A stretch of 64,000 nucleotides of DNA from Andrena cerasifolii. Its lineage: Eukaryota > Arthropoda > Insecta > Hymenoptera > Andrenidae. Position 1 is the stretch's first letter, and each line of letters opens with the position of its first letter. This document shows, in pieces, positions 20,274 to 30,900 of this stretch. The stretch spans positions 1,054,001 through 1,118,000 of the forward strand of contig NC_135124.1 of assembly GCF_050908995.1 (NCBI RefSeq), written 5' to 3'. The notes beneath the pieces were generated by a model that saw only the letters and a program-made list of their open reading frames with translations, was not told where the DNA came from and ran no database searches. A program made the translations under genes and the position numbers.

Positions 20274-21203
20274 TAGAAAATATATTTTTTACAGGTTCCT
20301 AGCCACTGGAGAATCCTATAGATCATTAGCATTTGCATTTCGAATATCACCAAATTACATAAGTGGTATTGTACGCACCGTATTGGAACAATTGTGCAAT
20401 AAATTAGTTCCATTATTTATGCCGCAGCCGAGTATTGCAGGTTTTGAGAAAATAGCCACCGACTTTCTAGTCAAATGGAATTTTCCGAATTGTGTTGGAG
20501 CTATTGCCGGGAAACACATCCGAATACAATGCCCAGGCAATAGCGGTTCTTTGTATTTTAACTACAAGAACTTCTTTTCCATAGTATTATTAGCATTGGT
20601 GGATGCAAATTACAAATTTATTATCATTGACGTGGGATCGTATGGAAAAGAAGGAGACAGCGGTATATTTACCAAATCAATTATGGGCCAAGCCATAAGT
20701 GAAGACAAAATGAAATTTCCAATGGACAAACCTCTTCCGGGATCGAACGTTACAGCCCCTCATGTAATTGTGGGCGATGAGGCATTTCGCCTCACAAAAC
20801 GTATGTTGAAACCATACCCAAAAAACGTTGCAGCACAAGATCTGTCGAAAAAAATTTTTAATTATGGGCTCTGTCGCGCCCGTAGGATGTCAGAAAATGC
20901 ATTTGGGATATTGTCCCAGACATTTCGCATTTTTTTTTCAACAATTGCCGTACTGCCGGAAACTACAGATAATATTATAACCGCAACATGTTGCGCGATG
21001 AATATATGTGCAACAATCCCGCGCAGCAACAACATTTGGAGCCAAGCATGGCAATAAATAACATGACGCCATTGGCTGGAGTAGGAGGGTTTGGTAATGC
21101 CGAGGGGTTTGCCATCCGGGATAGATTTCGGAGCTATTTCACTTCACCGGAGGGGGCTGTGGAATGGCAAGAGAACATTGTCGAAAGAGGCGTCCGAACA
21201 TAA

Positions 21204-21550
21204 ATAAAAAATCACACGTTATTAACATCCCACCAAGTACGGCGCGCATGAAGGACAGGTACATTTAATTTTTTATATTAGAACTATATGTTATTTGTGT
21301 ATCAAAAATTGATTAGTTTAATTGTGTAAACATAGTTGGGTTAGTTAACATATAATTTGTCCGAAAATCATTTACGTGTCCCGTGAAAGATCGACGTCAA
21401 AGTATCAAATTAGAATGAGTTTGAGAACCAGTTATATTAACCGCACAACCAAATTGTATATTGAAGAATGATTTTTGAATTTCCATTCGTAATTATTCAA
21501 TTGCAAAATTACTATTCGTTTATTTTAAGTAATTTTTTCTTATTTTAAAT
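21204..21550. other. AT-rich spacer, no gene seen
   Basis: This is an AT-rich sequence between two Harbinger transposase copies. I find no MADF exon, terminal repeat or other motif that I can support. Confidence 0.3.
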
Positions 21551-21554
21551 AATG

Positions 21555-22130
21555 TTTTAGATTCAATTCACTATTGTCTTTTCGTGCAATAGCCATCAGT
21601 TTTCGCCTTGGAGAGGCAACTTATGCCGTGAAAATTTAATAATGAAAAATGGAAAAAAACGAACCGACTTTTATCAAAAAGTGAAATATCCCGAAATGTG
21701 TTAGCGCAGTGGATGGCAAACGCGTGTATATATTTGCTCCCAAAAAATGGATCGGCATTTTACAATTATAAAGGAACATTTTCCATTATATTGATGGCAG
21801 TTGTAAGTAGTCACAAGCATATTTAAATAAATAGCGGTTCCTATGGAGGGAATAGTGATGGAACAGTATTTGCCAATTGTACATTTGTAAAAGCTTCGCT
21901 TACTGATGATCAGAGCTTGCACGTGCCGCCTACTAAATCTCTCACATGCACAGACATTTCGATGCCAAATGTTTTAGTAGCAGATGAAGCATTCACGTTG
22001 AAAATAAATAAGACAAGACGCTATGCAAGACTGAATTAACAAACTATGGATATTCGTAACGCTTTCGCAGACTGGTTCATTTCGCTTGCTGGAGAAGTTT
22101 CTTGCCAATATGAAACCATAACGAAATAAT
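21555..22130 (+). pseudogene. Degenerate transposase of a second PIF/Harbinger family
   Basis: Disconnected frames read AISFRLGEATYAV, GSAFYNYKGTFSII, SGSYGGNSDGTVFANC and NVLVADEAFTLK, in the order of a HARBI1-type nuclease (helix-turn-helix region, then second D and E motifs). The wording differs from the neighbour at 20.3-21.2 kb, so it is another family. Many stops. The part encoding the first Asp is not recognisable. Confidence 0.65.
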
Positions 22131-23214
22131 ATTTTATTTTATTATCTTAAATATATATTTATATTATGTTCTTATGTATAATACTTTCTGATTTTATGTG
22201 GCTGCTTATTGATTTCCACGCACTTTCGGGTACATTTCGACTTTTGTAACCGGGTAATTTTTTTTCGTATATAATCGAATGATTTTGAACGCCCCAAATT
22301 AATTGTTTCTATAAATTCATCTGATGGATTATATGTACGAAACAGCGTGCTGCATCTGTTTTGGCGTAACGTAACATATTTGTTGGTAGGAGGTGCATTA
22401 AATACAATGCAAGTTAAATTTTTGCGACAACGCATCGCTGTTATACACTACTCCGCCATGCGTTTATTATGAATACCACTATTAATTTAAGATAGTATTA
22501 AAACTGTATTGAGTTTATCGTCACTCAACAAATTCAGAGAAATTCTTCGTACTAATATTCGTATTCTCGTTACTAATAGCAATTGGTGTTTATACTGAAG
22601 CGCATGAGATAATAAATCACTGGCATACCTTTGGCACTGTCAATTTTTCTAGCCTTTAAATGATATTTTGATATAACGTTAAATTACTTACATTATTTAT
22701 AATATTATATTTAACGATTAAACTAATTGTAAGCATTCCTGCTCTTAACTGTAAAATTTAAAAATGTCAGTGACATTCCTTTAGTTCTAAGTGCCTCGTA
22801 CATGTATGATGAAAGAATAAATAATTATAATTAGCAATAATAAAGAAATAAGTATAGTTGGAAAATAGTTTACCTGTTCTGTTTAATTTAATTGACACTT
22901 CTCTCCACACATTTCCTTTCACTTCTAGCAATCATAAAGGACATAATATTTAATTAGATATATCCTCTATCAATGTTTTGTCCTCCGCAGACGAAAACTG
23001 GAACTTCGTCGACAATTCAGATACGCGTCACTAAAGGGTGATTTTCCAGATTCAATTTATATCATTTCAAGTTGTCTTCGTTCATAATAGTCCGATTTTC
23101 ATGAAATTTCATATGATTTACATTGGAAAAACACAAGGAATCCATTGGTGTCACTTCCATATCGAAACGATAAAGAATAAAAAATTATTTTATTCCTGAA
23201 GCAGGTATGAATCC
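22131..23214. other. Intergenic AT-rich sequence, no gene seen
   Basis: An 87-codon minus-strand frame (22,172-22,435) shows no motif I know. The remainder is AT-rich with no terminal repeats that I can pair. Confidence 0.3.
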
Positions 23215-23470
23215 TTGGCCGTAGACCCTTTCAAGTGCGCTTGAACAAAAGTGGGACCCCGAACGCCAAGCGGCCGGAGTCTGGCCGCCGCAATGGGCTG
23301 CTGAGGCGCGGCCGCTGGGCCGCCGCCGCCGGCCGCCGTCGCCGACCGCGCCATGGAGACTCCACCTTAAGAGCGGTGCTTAGGATTTGGCCGCTGGCCG
23401 CCGTCGCCGCCGCCGGACGCGGCTAGGAAACTCAACCTTTAGGGCGCAACGCTGAGGGCCGTCAGCGAAA
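23215..23470. repeat. GC-rich repeat related to the centre of the 0.8-2.2 kb foldback
   Basis: It contains AGAGCGGTGCTTAGGATTTG and CGCGGCTAGGAAA, both found at 1,430-1,480, within a run of GCCGCC/GGCGGC. TAGACCCTTTCAAGTG at its left also occurs near 3,576. It looks like a fragment of a shared repeat. The sequence from 23,471 to 24,221 has no gene I recognise; 23,640-23,720 is rich in CGGGC/GGGCGGG. Confidence 0.5.
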
Positions 23471-24221
23471 GAAAGTAACTACGCATTTATAAACATTTCT
23501 GATTAGTTGTCACCAAATACACTAAACTCTTACGTTAAAAACAATCGGTGGAATTTGCTAATAAATTTGAATAACATTTCAAAATTCCAGTGGAAGAGGA
23601 AGAAGGAGAAAAAGAAATAGTATTTAGCAGGGATGTGGGGGTGTTCGTGTACCCGACGTTTCGGGCTCGGGACGGGCCGGAAAATTTCGGGCGGGATCGG
23701 GCGGGGTCCCGAGAAGTTCGAATCGCTTGAGATTTCAAGGATCGATTCGGGATACAAGCTTGGTCGCCATGAGCGGGGAATTTGATTTCAGATCGGCTCG
23801 ACAAAACCCGACCGCGATCAGCTCGAAAGCCAGCTATTAACAGGAGACCGAGAACGGAAAAATTATGTATCATTTATATCATTACCAGTGATAAAGTTTT
23901 TACCTTTCTGTCTGCTGTTGTATCATAATTTGTATTATTGATTTATATATATATTTTCATTGCTACCAAATAGTCTGTGAATACTGAATATGTCCATATA
24001 CGTATGTAACAAACCCCCAAAACTGCCCCTTTCTTTTTCGTGTTAATAAACCCAATTAATAAGCACTTAAATACTTATATTCTCATCATATTCTTATTAT
24101 TTCTACTTTTATAAGGTGTGTTTAGTATTAATATTAATATTAGCTCAAAGTATCGCGAGACGCGAGTGCGATGAAAGAGAGAATCGAGTGATGAAGAGTG
24201 GAAGAATCAAACGCATGCGCG

Positions 24222-25356
24222 TGTTACGTTCGGAACGTAAAATTTTTCTTTTAAGTCAGGGTATGCATCAACAACGCCTAGCGTTATGGGAAATCCCTCG
24301 TTGATCATACCCCTGCCTATTAATTAATAATATTTTTGATAGAACAAAAACCCCTTTTCTTGGAACGTCGTCGTCTCAACGTACTGCCGTCCCGCGATAC
24401 AGATAAGGCGGTGCTGACGCAGCGGCGTTCTCACCAGAGAGTCGCGTTCGGAAAGACCCAGTGATTCTCCTTCTGTGCCGAATCCGTTTTATGTAAGCGG
24501 CAGGGGTGCGTTTCAACAATGCTTCGCAGCATTGTGGGAGAACCCTTGTTGAGCACACCTCTGACCGTCGCATTAAACATTGTAACATAATCAGTAACGG
24601 CTACAGCGGGAATGCGCAGACTGGATCATTTCTTGACTGACGAAATTGTATGCTCTACATCCGGTGCAGGGAACCGCGCCTTCCCACGATCTTGTCGCAT
24701 GTGTGAATTAGTAATTAATTAAAAATTGTTGTTAAAATTTGAATACCCAACACAATTTCTGATAGTCAACCGACTGTGGGATTCCCCTAGTCAGAAATTG
24801 TGTATATGAAATCATGAACATTAAGGGAGGACCTTTAGCTGTGCGAAATTGTATGTGAGACGTCATGTTTTCCTGTGAGTACGAATATTCCGTAAAGATT
24901 GATCATATATTTGAATCGGGAGTCTGATGGATGGACGTGAAAACACACACACACACCGCCTCGTTAAGTAGACGGGCCCATGGTAACGCGGCCGAGCGAT
25001 AAAATGCAGCGTAAGCATTTTCGGTACGGACCCACTGTGGTCGCTGCCGAGAGCGTGAAGCTGCGACACTCTGTGATGAAAAATCGTGAGGTGCGTGTCG
25101 CTGGGTCCGCAAGTGTTTTAGAGCGAGAGTTCCCCGGTCTAATTTGAAACCGCGGAAAAGACTCAACTTTGTGAAATAATCATTTTACTAAACTTTGCTT
25201 ACAATATTAATTTCTTAACTATAAACTAAAAGTATTATTCATTTCGCTCTGTTAAAATCACTATTATTCAGTCTCGTTTAAACTCAATTCAGATCTATAC
25301 GTTAAGATAACCAAGTGTGTGTGTGTTCGCGTTTCATCTCTTTTTCTGATTTAGAT
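24222..25356 (+). mobile_element. Truncated LTR of the same family as the 37.8-49.2 kb element
   Basis: It begins TGTTACGTTCGGAACG and follows the long LTR (37,814-39,522, reverse complement) for over 1 kb, including the structured hairpins near 24,262, 24,507 and 24,755 and a (CA)n tract near 24,945. It ends abruptly where a foldback starts at 25,357, and the rest of the LTR is not found beyond the foldback. Substitutions relative to the 37.8-kb copy mark it as older. No internal region follows. Confidence 0.85.
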
Positions 25357-26548
25357 ACAGGGTGTCCCACTAAGGAGTGGACAGCGCGATATCTCTTAAA
25401 GTATTGTCGATAAAAATATAAAAAAAATAGGGAATTGCATGGTTCGAGGGGGCCCATTTATTAGCGCGAACGAATTTTGTTTCCGATTATTATTTTAAAA
25501 GATACGATGGTCAAGTTCGGTTTTTCAAATGGAACTATTTTTTTTTGAAGACCTGAGTTGATAGTGCGTTCCAAGACAAATTCAATAAGCTTTAATGTAT
25601 ACACTTTATTTCCACTGGTTTTTAAGATATTGCGCTTGCAAATTTACTGATTTTCACTGGAAGAAACCCCTCTGAAATGGCAAAAACCGGGGGCGGTCTT
25701 ACTGGCGCCACGGGTGGCACTGCCTGTTGAAATGGATACTTACCTGCCAAAGGTCTACGCCAGAAATGGCAGGCCCAAAGGCTGGACAATTCTTTTCCGT
25801 CAGAAATGCTACTTAGTTAGGTACATCTGCGGTATCGAGAAGCGCATCGTTACTTTTATTTCGCACTTGCTTCTACGCTCGGATGGCCGGTTCTTTTGGG
25901 AGGGATGCAAGTTGGATTGGTTCTGATACAATCTGCTCCCTATGGTTGAAATTTAGTCTAGCAACTTTCACTCCTCCTAACCTAACCAATCCAACTTGCA
26001 TCCCTCCCAAAAGAACCGGCCATCCGAGCGTAGAAGCAAGTGCGAAATAAAAGTAACGATGCGCTTCTCGATACCGCAGATGTACCTACCTAAGTAGCAT
26101 TTCTGACGGAAAAGAATTGTCCAGCTTTTGGGCCTGCGAACCCTGTCGTAGACCTTTGGCAGGTAAGTATCAGTTTCAACAGGCAATGCCACCCGTAGCG
26201 CCAGTAAGACCGACCCCGGTCGTTCCTATTCCAGAGGGTTTTCTTCCAGTGAAAATCAGTAATTTTGCAAGCGCAATATCTTAAAAACCAGTGGAAATAA
26301 AGTGTATACATTAAAGCTTATTGAATTTGTCTTCGAACGCACTATCAACTTAGGTCTTCAAAAAAAATAGTTCCATTTGAAAAACCGAACTTGACCATCG
26401 TATCTTTTAAAATAATAATCGAAAACAAAATTCGTTCGCGCTAATAAATGGGCCCTCTCGAACCATGCAATTCCCTATTTTTTTTATATTTTTATCGACA
26501 ATACTTTAAGAGATATCGCGCTGTCCACTCCTTAGTGGGACACCCTGT
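25357..26548. repeat. Foldback element with ACAGGGTGTCCCAC ends
   Basis: Both ends read ACAGGGTGTCCCACTAAGGA inwards. The arms of about 590 bp are nearly identical and meet near 25,950. Each arm repeats the same 70-codon frame in mirror image, as expected of an inverted repeat. The element interrupts the LTR on the left and sits against a host-like exon on the right. Confidence 0.85.
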
Positions 26549-26585
26549 ATAATATATACTTACATCAATCTGTACTCGCTTTGTT

Positions 26586-27060
26586 TGGGTAAAGTATTTC
26601 GAATACGTGGGCGGGTTCGATTTGAAGGGAGCGGTCAAGTGCTGCTTCAAGGAAGCACTGCCGGACGACTTAACGTCGTCGTTCACTTGGTTTGGCCGCG
26701 AAGGACTCAGATCCTTCTATGACACCCGCATCGCGAGGGCAATTTTTGGTACGAAACAATAAGCATTTTTCATCTTTTTACGTAGAATTATTGTTACTAT
26801 TACTGTATGTTCCATTGATGCTAACGTACTTTGCATACATTTCTTTTTCAGACGGTGTGGCTCAGAATCCCAAGTTCCAGAAGCCAACCCGATCGGACTT
26901 CCAATTGCGGATGCAAGCGGAACTGAAGGCGGCAAAGGAGAGGATACGCTGTAGGAAGCGTGGTCCGCGCACGAAGCCAGCATCGCCATCCCAGGAACCT
27001 CGAGTGCCCCGCAGTTTCTGGAGCGACCAGCAGCCCGACGAAGCTGATGACGATCTCTGA
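26586..27060 (+). pseudogene. DUF4806-like gene fragment, two exons
   Basis: Exon 1 (to about 26,748) reads FVWVKYFEYVGGF, LKGAVKCCFKEALPDDL and TSSFTWFGREGL. Exon 2 follows a TTTTTCAG acceptor and reads DGVAQNPKFQKPTRSDF, then a basic, Pro-rich tail ending SDQQPDEADDDL. The donor GTACGA and the acceptor (near 26,850) keep the frame at IF-DGVAQNP. The layout resembles DUF4806, a C-terminal domain of unknown function common in insect proteins. The N-terminal exons are absent; the foldback begins about 40 bp upstream. It is the only host-like gene piece outside a mobile element. Confidence 0.5.
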
Positions 27061-27760
27061 AGGTCCGTTTTCACGTGCCCATTAAAAGTAGAGATGTGTC
27101 TCCTTTTACAGTGGCGAAGAGACCAAACGGTACTTTTCAGTGCCCATTTTAATTTATTACAACGGGAACTATCTCTCGACGTTCACAATGAACAACAATC
27201 GGCACTTTTCAGCGCCCGTTTAATAAAATACTCATTGATCGGTACTTTCCCAGTATCATTTCAATTTTAAGCTAATATTGTATTTGTTTTCAGAGTTAAC
27301 ACAAGCGAAGAAGACGTGGTGATTCTACGCAAAAAAATAAGTCAAATATATAGAATAAAAGTTTCTGATATTGCCCTTCGTTCCAGACAAAATTGACTTA
27401 TGTTTGCATCTAGAATCACCACTTCTAAATGTAAATATTGAAAGTTTCTCTTCCGATTTATATGTGCCACTTATATTATTCTGTAATTGTAATCACTGTA
27501 TGTTCTTAAAGACAAAATATATACTTTTACAAATAAATAGAAAACTTATTTAATAAACTGTAGAATCTGCTCGCAGGTTATGTGAAGAATCCACTGCTCC
27601 ATTTATCCTGTCTATCAATTCTCCACGCGTAATAGAAAGGGAGGGAGTAGGGATACACCTACAGCAATAACGATACATTTGTGTTGGTGCGTAGGTCCAT
27701 GTGACGTCACGCGTAGGGAATTCTTTGGCAATTGTGGCCTTCAGATGGCGCTGTTGGATG
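27061..27760. other. 3' flank with short repeats
   Basis: A motif like GGTACTTTTCAGTGCCCA recurs near 27,138, 27,200 and 27,240. GTGGTGATTCTACGC at 27,317 pairs with an inverted copy near 27,410. No gene recognised. Confidence 0.35.
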
Positions 27761-27764
27761 TGTC

Positions 27765-27905
27765 AGGCGGGCAGCAGGACCTGCCGTCGATCTGCCGTCG
27801 ATCTGCCGGCAGACCCTGACAAGCAGACCCTGCCGGCAGAACCGTAGCTGGATGCGGACGTAGGCTGCACCGCAGCTGCCGGCAGATCCTGCTGCCCGAT
27901 CTGGT
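27765..27905. repeat. Small inverted repeat, CTGCCGGCAGA-rich
   Basis: GGGCAGCAGGACCTGCCG at the left pairs with CTGCCGGCAGATCCTGCTG at the right; internal CTGCCG units repeat several times. It lies directly upstream of the Tigger-type gene. Confidence 0.6.
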
Positions 27906-29848
27906 TATCAGGGCCTTTAGATATTTCTACCTTATTGTTTATTTTTATATTTTGTAGGCATAGGTATTTTTTCTTCTCCGTTAATAATGACGAGCCAGAA
28001 GCGACTATATAAATTACATAAATATTCAGAAAATGACATTGACAACGCTCTGAACCAAGTCGGAAAAGGAAGAAGTTTAGGCAAGGTAGCAAAAGAGTAT
28101 GGCATTCCAAAGTCTACGCTACATGCTAAACTCACTGGAAAGGCCCCGAAGCAATCCAAGAGGGGTCCAAACCCGATTTTAAGTGTAGAAGAAGAATGTC
28201 GTTTAAAGGAATGGATCTTACACAAAGCTAAATTGGGCTTCCCAATGCATCCGAATGAAGTGAAGAGTTGCGTACAAAATGTACTTAACGAAGCAAGGCG
28301 AATAACTATATTTCCACACAATAGGCCAGGGGATAAATGGTAGCAACTCTTCTTGAAGAGACATCCACAATTTACAAAAAAAATACTGAAGTAATTTCAA
28401 AAGGTCGAGCATCAGTGACCGAAGAACATTTGAGAGAATGGTTCCACCAAGTAAAATCCTATTTAGAAGAAAATGAACTTCATAGTGTCTTGCAGAGACC
28501 AAAAAGTATTTTTAATGGTGATGAGACAGGTGTGCAACTCTGCCCTAAAAGTGGTCAACTTTTAGGACCAAAAAATGAAAAAGATTTCTATGAAATTGCA
28601 TCTGGAAAAGAAAAGGAAACTTTAACCGTGCTTTGTACATTTTCTGCTGCGGGTGATGCTTTACCACCTATGATTATGTTTCCTTATAAGAGAATTCCAG
28701 GGCACATAGCACAATCAATTCCAGACAATTGGCCAATAGGACGATCGGATACAGGGTGGATGGTGTCAAGCACATTCTATGAATATATCGCCAATATTTT
28801 TTACCCATGGTGTACGAGTAATGGAGTAGAGTTTCCTATAATATACTTCCTTGATGGACACAAATCTCATTTGACGTTAGAACTTAGTGTTTTTTGCATA
28901 AAACATAAGATTATTCTTTTTTCTTTACATCCCAACGCCACTCAAATAATGCAACCGTGTGATGTTGCAATATTTAGATCTCTAAAATTAAAATGGAGAC
29001 AAGTAGTTCAGGATTATAAACAAAGTACTCAGAAATCAATTACGAAGGGAACTTTTGCTCCATTATTTAAAAAAGTTTTCGACCAACTGAGTGATACGAC
29101 CATAAAAAATGGATTTAAAGTTTGTGGCTTATATCCATTTGATGTAAACGTACCTGATTATAAGAAATGTATTTCAACTAGAAGAAAAGAATTAAATTCT
29201 GCAAATGCAGGTGTAAATTCAAGTAATCCTCTTACACATAATGTCTTTGTGTGTACTAAAATTTTTTTTGATCAGTTTATTCCTAAAGAAAAAATACAGG
29301 AATTTGAAAATGCAAGAAACAAAAATAAATCATGCAATGACTCTGTGTATGCATTATGGAAGATTTGTATCGATGAGCTCGAAAATGATCCTTTGATACA
29401 CAATGATACAATTATATAATTGAACGAACTTACCTAGTGAAGGTCGATTAGAATTGTATAAGCGCCTCCTCCGAAAAGATCAAATCGTAGTACCCCTACT
29501 CTATGCCAGTATCGTCACATCTTTAACATAAAATAAAACACGCAAGCGGCGTCGGCCGCGCACCTCATTATTTTAAAGTGTTGCCGTAATTGATTGGGTT
29601 ATTCTAGTGTACTAGATAATGGGTTTTTCTGAAAGAAGAAAGAAAGGGTGGGTTTGATCTTTTCGGAGGAGGCGCTTATACAATTCTAATCGAACTTCAC
29701 TAGGTAAGTTCGTTCAATTATATAATTGTATTTAGCGCCTCCTCCTCAAGATCAAATCGTAGATGTTTAAAGTCTCATTACGGCGACCCAACTGAGGAAA
29801 CTAACTGAATAGTTAGTTTGAATAATTTTTTATTCCATGATACACAAA

Positions 29849-30900
29849 TTAATTTTCCAGTATGGATAATGCAAACTGTTGCTTATCTGAACAAACTTCT
29901 CTATCATAAAATCTCGCGAACGTTTTTGACTCTTTAGACCAGCCAGCTGTTTTTCTGATAATGTCTAGATCCACACCCAGTCTTTTTGCTGCTGAGGTAG
30001 AAGCGTGTCGCGTACTATGCGCTGAGAACACAGTAGTATCTATTCCGCTACTAGTTAGAACCTCTTTTACCCAGCGGCTTAAAGACTGCGTATAGACCGC
30101 CTTGACCGGCTTATTATTTGATATAAAGAGTCTTTTCACTGAGTTACGAATTTCTTTCGTACTATCCAAATAATATAATAATGTTGAAGCTGCACATATC
30201 TTCTTATCATGAAAAAATGGCAAGGTTAAAAGCGGTTGAATTGCGTTTTTCTTCGATGTTTTAATACGCGCAGGAATCCTTATTTCCACTTTATCCGCGA
30301 ATATCCTTATGTTGTCTATATCAATTAGAGCGAATGTCTGCATTCGGTGACCAGTAATTAACGCCAGAAGAGTAATTAGTTTTCTGGCAACCATACTGAA
30401 ATTCAACTCTCCGTTCGCCGGCTGTCTTATAAAATATTCCAGGACAATTTTCGGATTCCAAGTAAAATCGTACCTGGGTCTTGAAGGTCTTAAATTTGAA
30501 ATACCTTTGAAAAACCGCTGAATTCTACCGTCTTGTGCAATCTCAGTAACCATAAATTGTATTCGATCAGCGATCTCGCTATTAGCGAGATCGCTGATCG
30601 AATACAATTTATGGTACTGTAGGATAAGCCTTCTTCATATAACCGAGTAAGAAACGCTAGGACCTCCGGAATGGTTGGGTTGCAAAGTTCCACTGCATTT
30701 TTGGTGCAAAACAGCCACCATCTTTTTAAACCCACATTATAATTTTTTAGAGTAGATTCGCTAATTGACGACATCATAATCGCTAACGATGGTCCTGGGA
30801 TTCCTTGCGCAGTTAACGCTTGCCGGATAATCTGCCTGCCACCAGGGTAAGACGCTTCCAAAGTGGGTGTGGTTCCCTGTTACAAGAAGACAACAGGTTA
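29849..30900 (-). pseudogene. DIRS tyrosine recombinase, frameshifted
   Basis: The N-terminal part (GGRQIIRQALTAQG, STLKNYNVGLKRWWLFC, TINCIRSAISL) is in one frame and the catalytic part in another. The shift lies in or next to the 67-bp palindrome at 30,549-30,615. The catalytic part has RMQTFALI (Arg), FSAHSTRHAS (His-x-x-Arg), GWSKESKTFARFY (Trp/Tyr), and a KTSK in the beta-hairpin region, as in YR retroelements, so the residues needed for strand exchange are visible. In DIRS elements this enzyme integrates circular DNA without target duplication. Confidence 0.85.
30549..30615. repeat. Perfect palindrome, 33-bp arms
   Basis: The arms start ACCATAAATTGTATTCGATC and meet around CTCGCTATTAGCGAG with a single central base. 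It lies inside the recombinase coding sequence, at the frameshift point. Confidence 0.9.

Larger units (their letters stand above)
19208..21203 (+). pseudogene. PIF/Harbinger (HARBI1-type) transposase, two exons, inactive
   Basis: Exon 1 (to 19,362, no ATG, 5' end lost) reads YRQFFRLNKEQVHFVL and ISPEDKLLLTLR. Exon 2 starts at 20,295; joining across a GC-AG intron (19,363-20,294) gives LLLTLRFLATGESYRSLAFA, the family sequence. Exon 2 holds the DDE nuclease: VGAIAGKHIRI, DVGSYGKEGDSGIF, GDEAFRL, RARRMSENAFGIL. The first catalytic Asp of the usual AIDGKH is Ala (GCC). Near 20,995 a frameshift moves the C-terminus (LRDEYM, then FAIRDRFRSYF and EWQENI) to another frame, ending at 21,203. With the lost Asp and the frameshift this copy cannot be active. 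Its intron holds MADF exons on the other strand. Confidence 0.85.
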
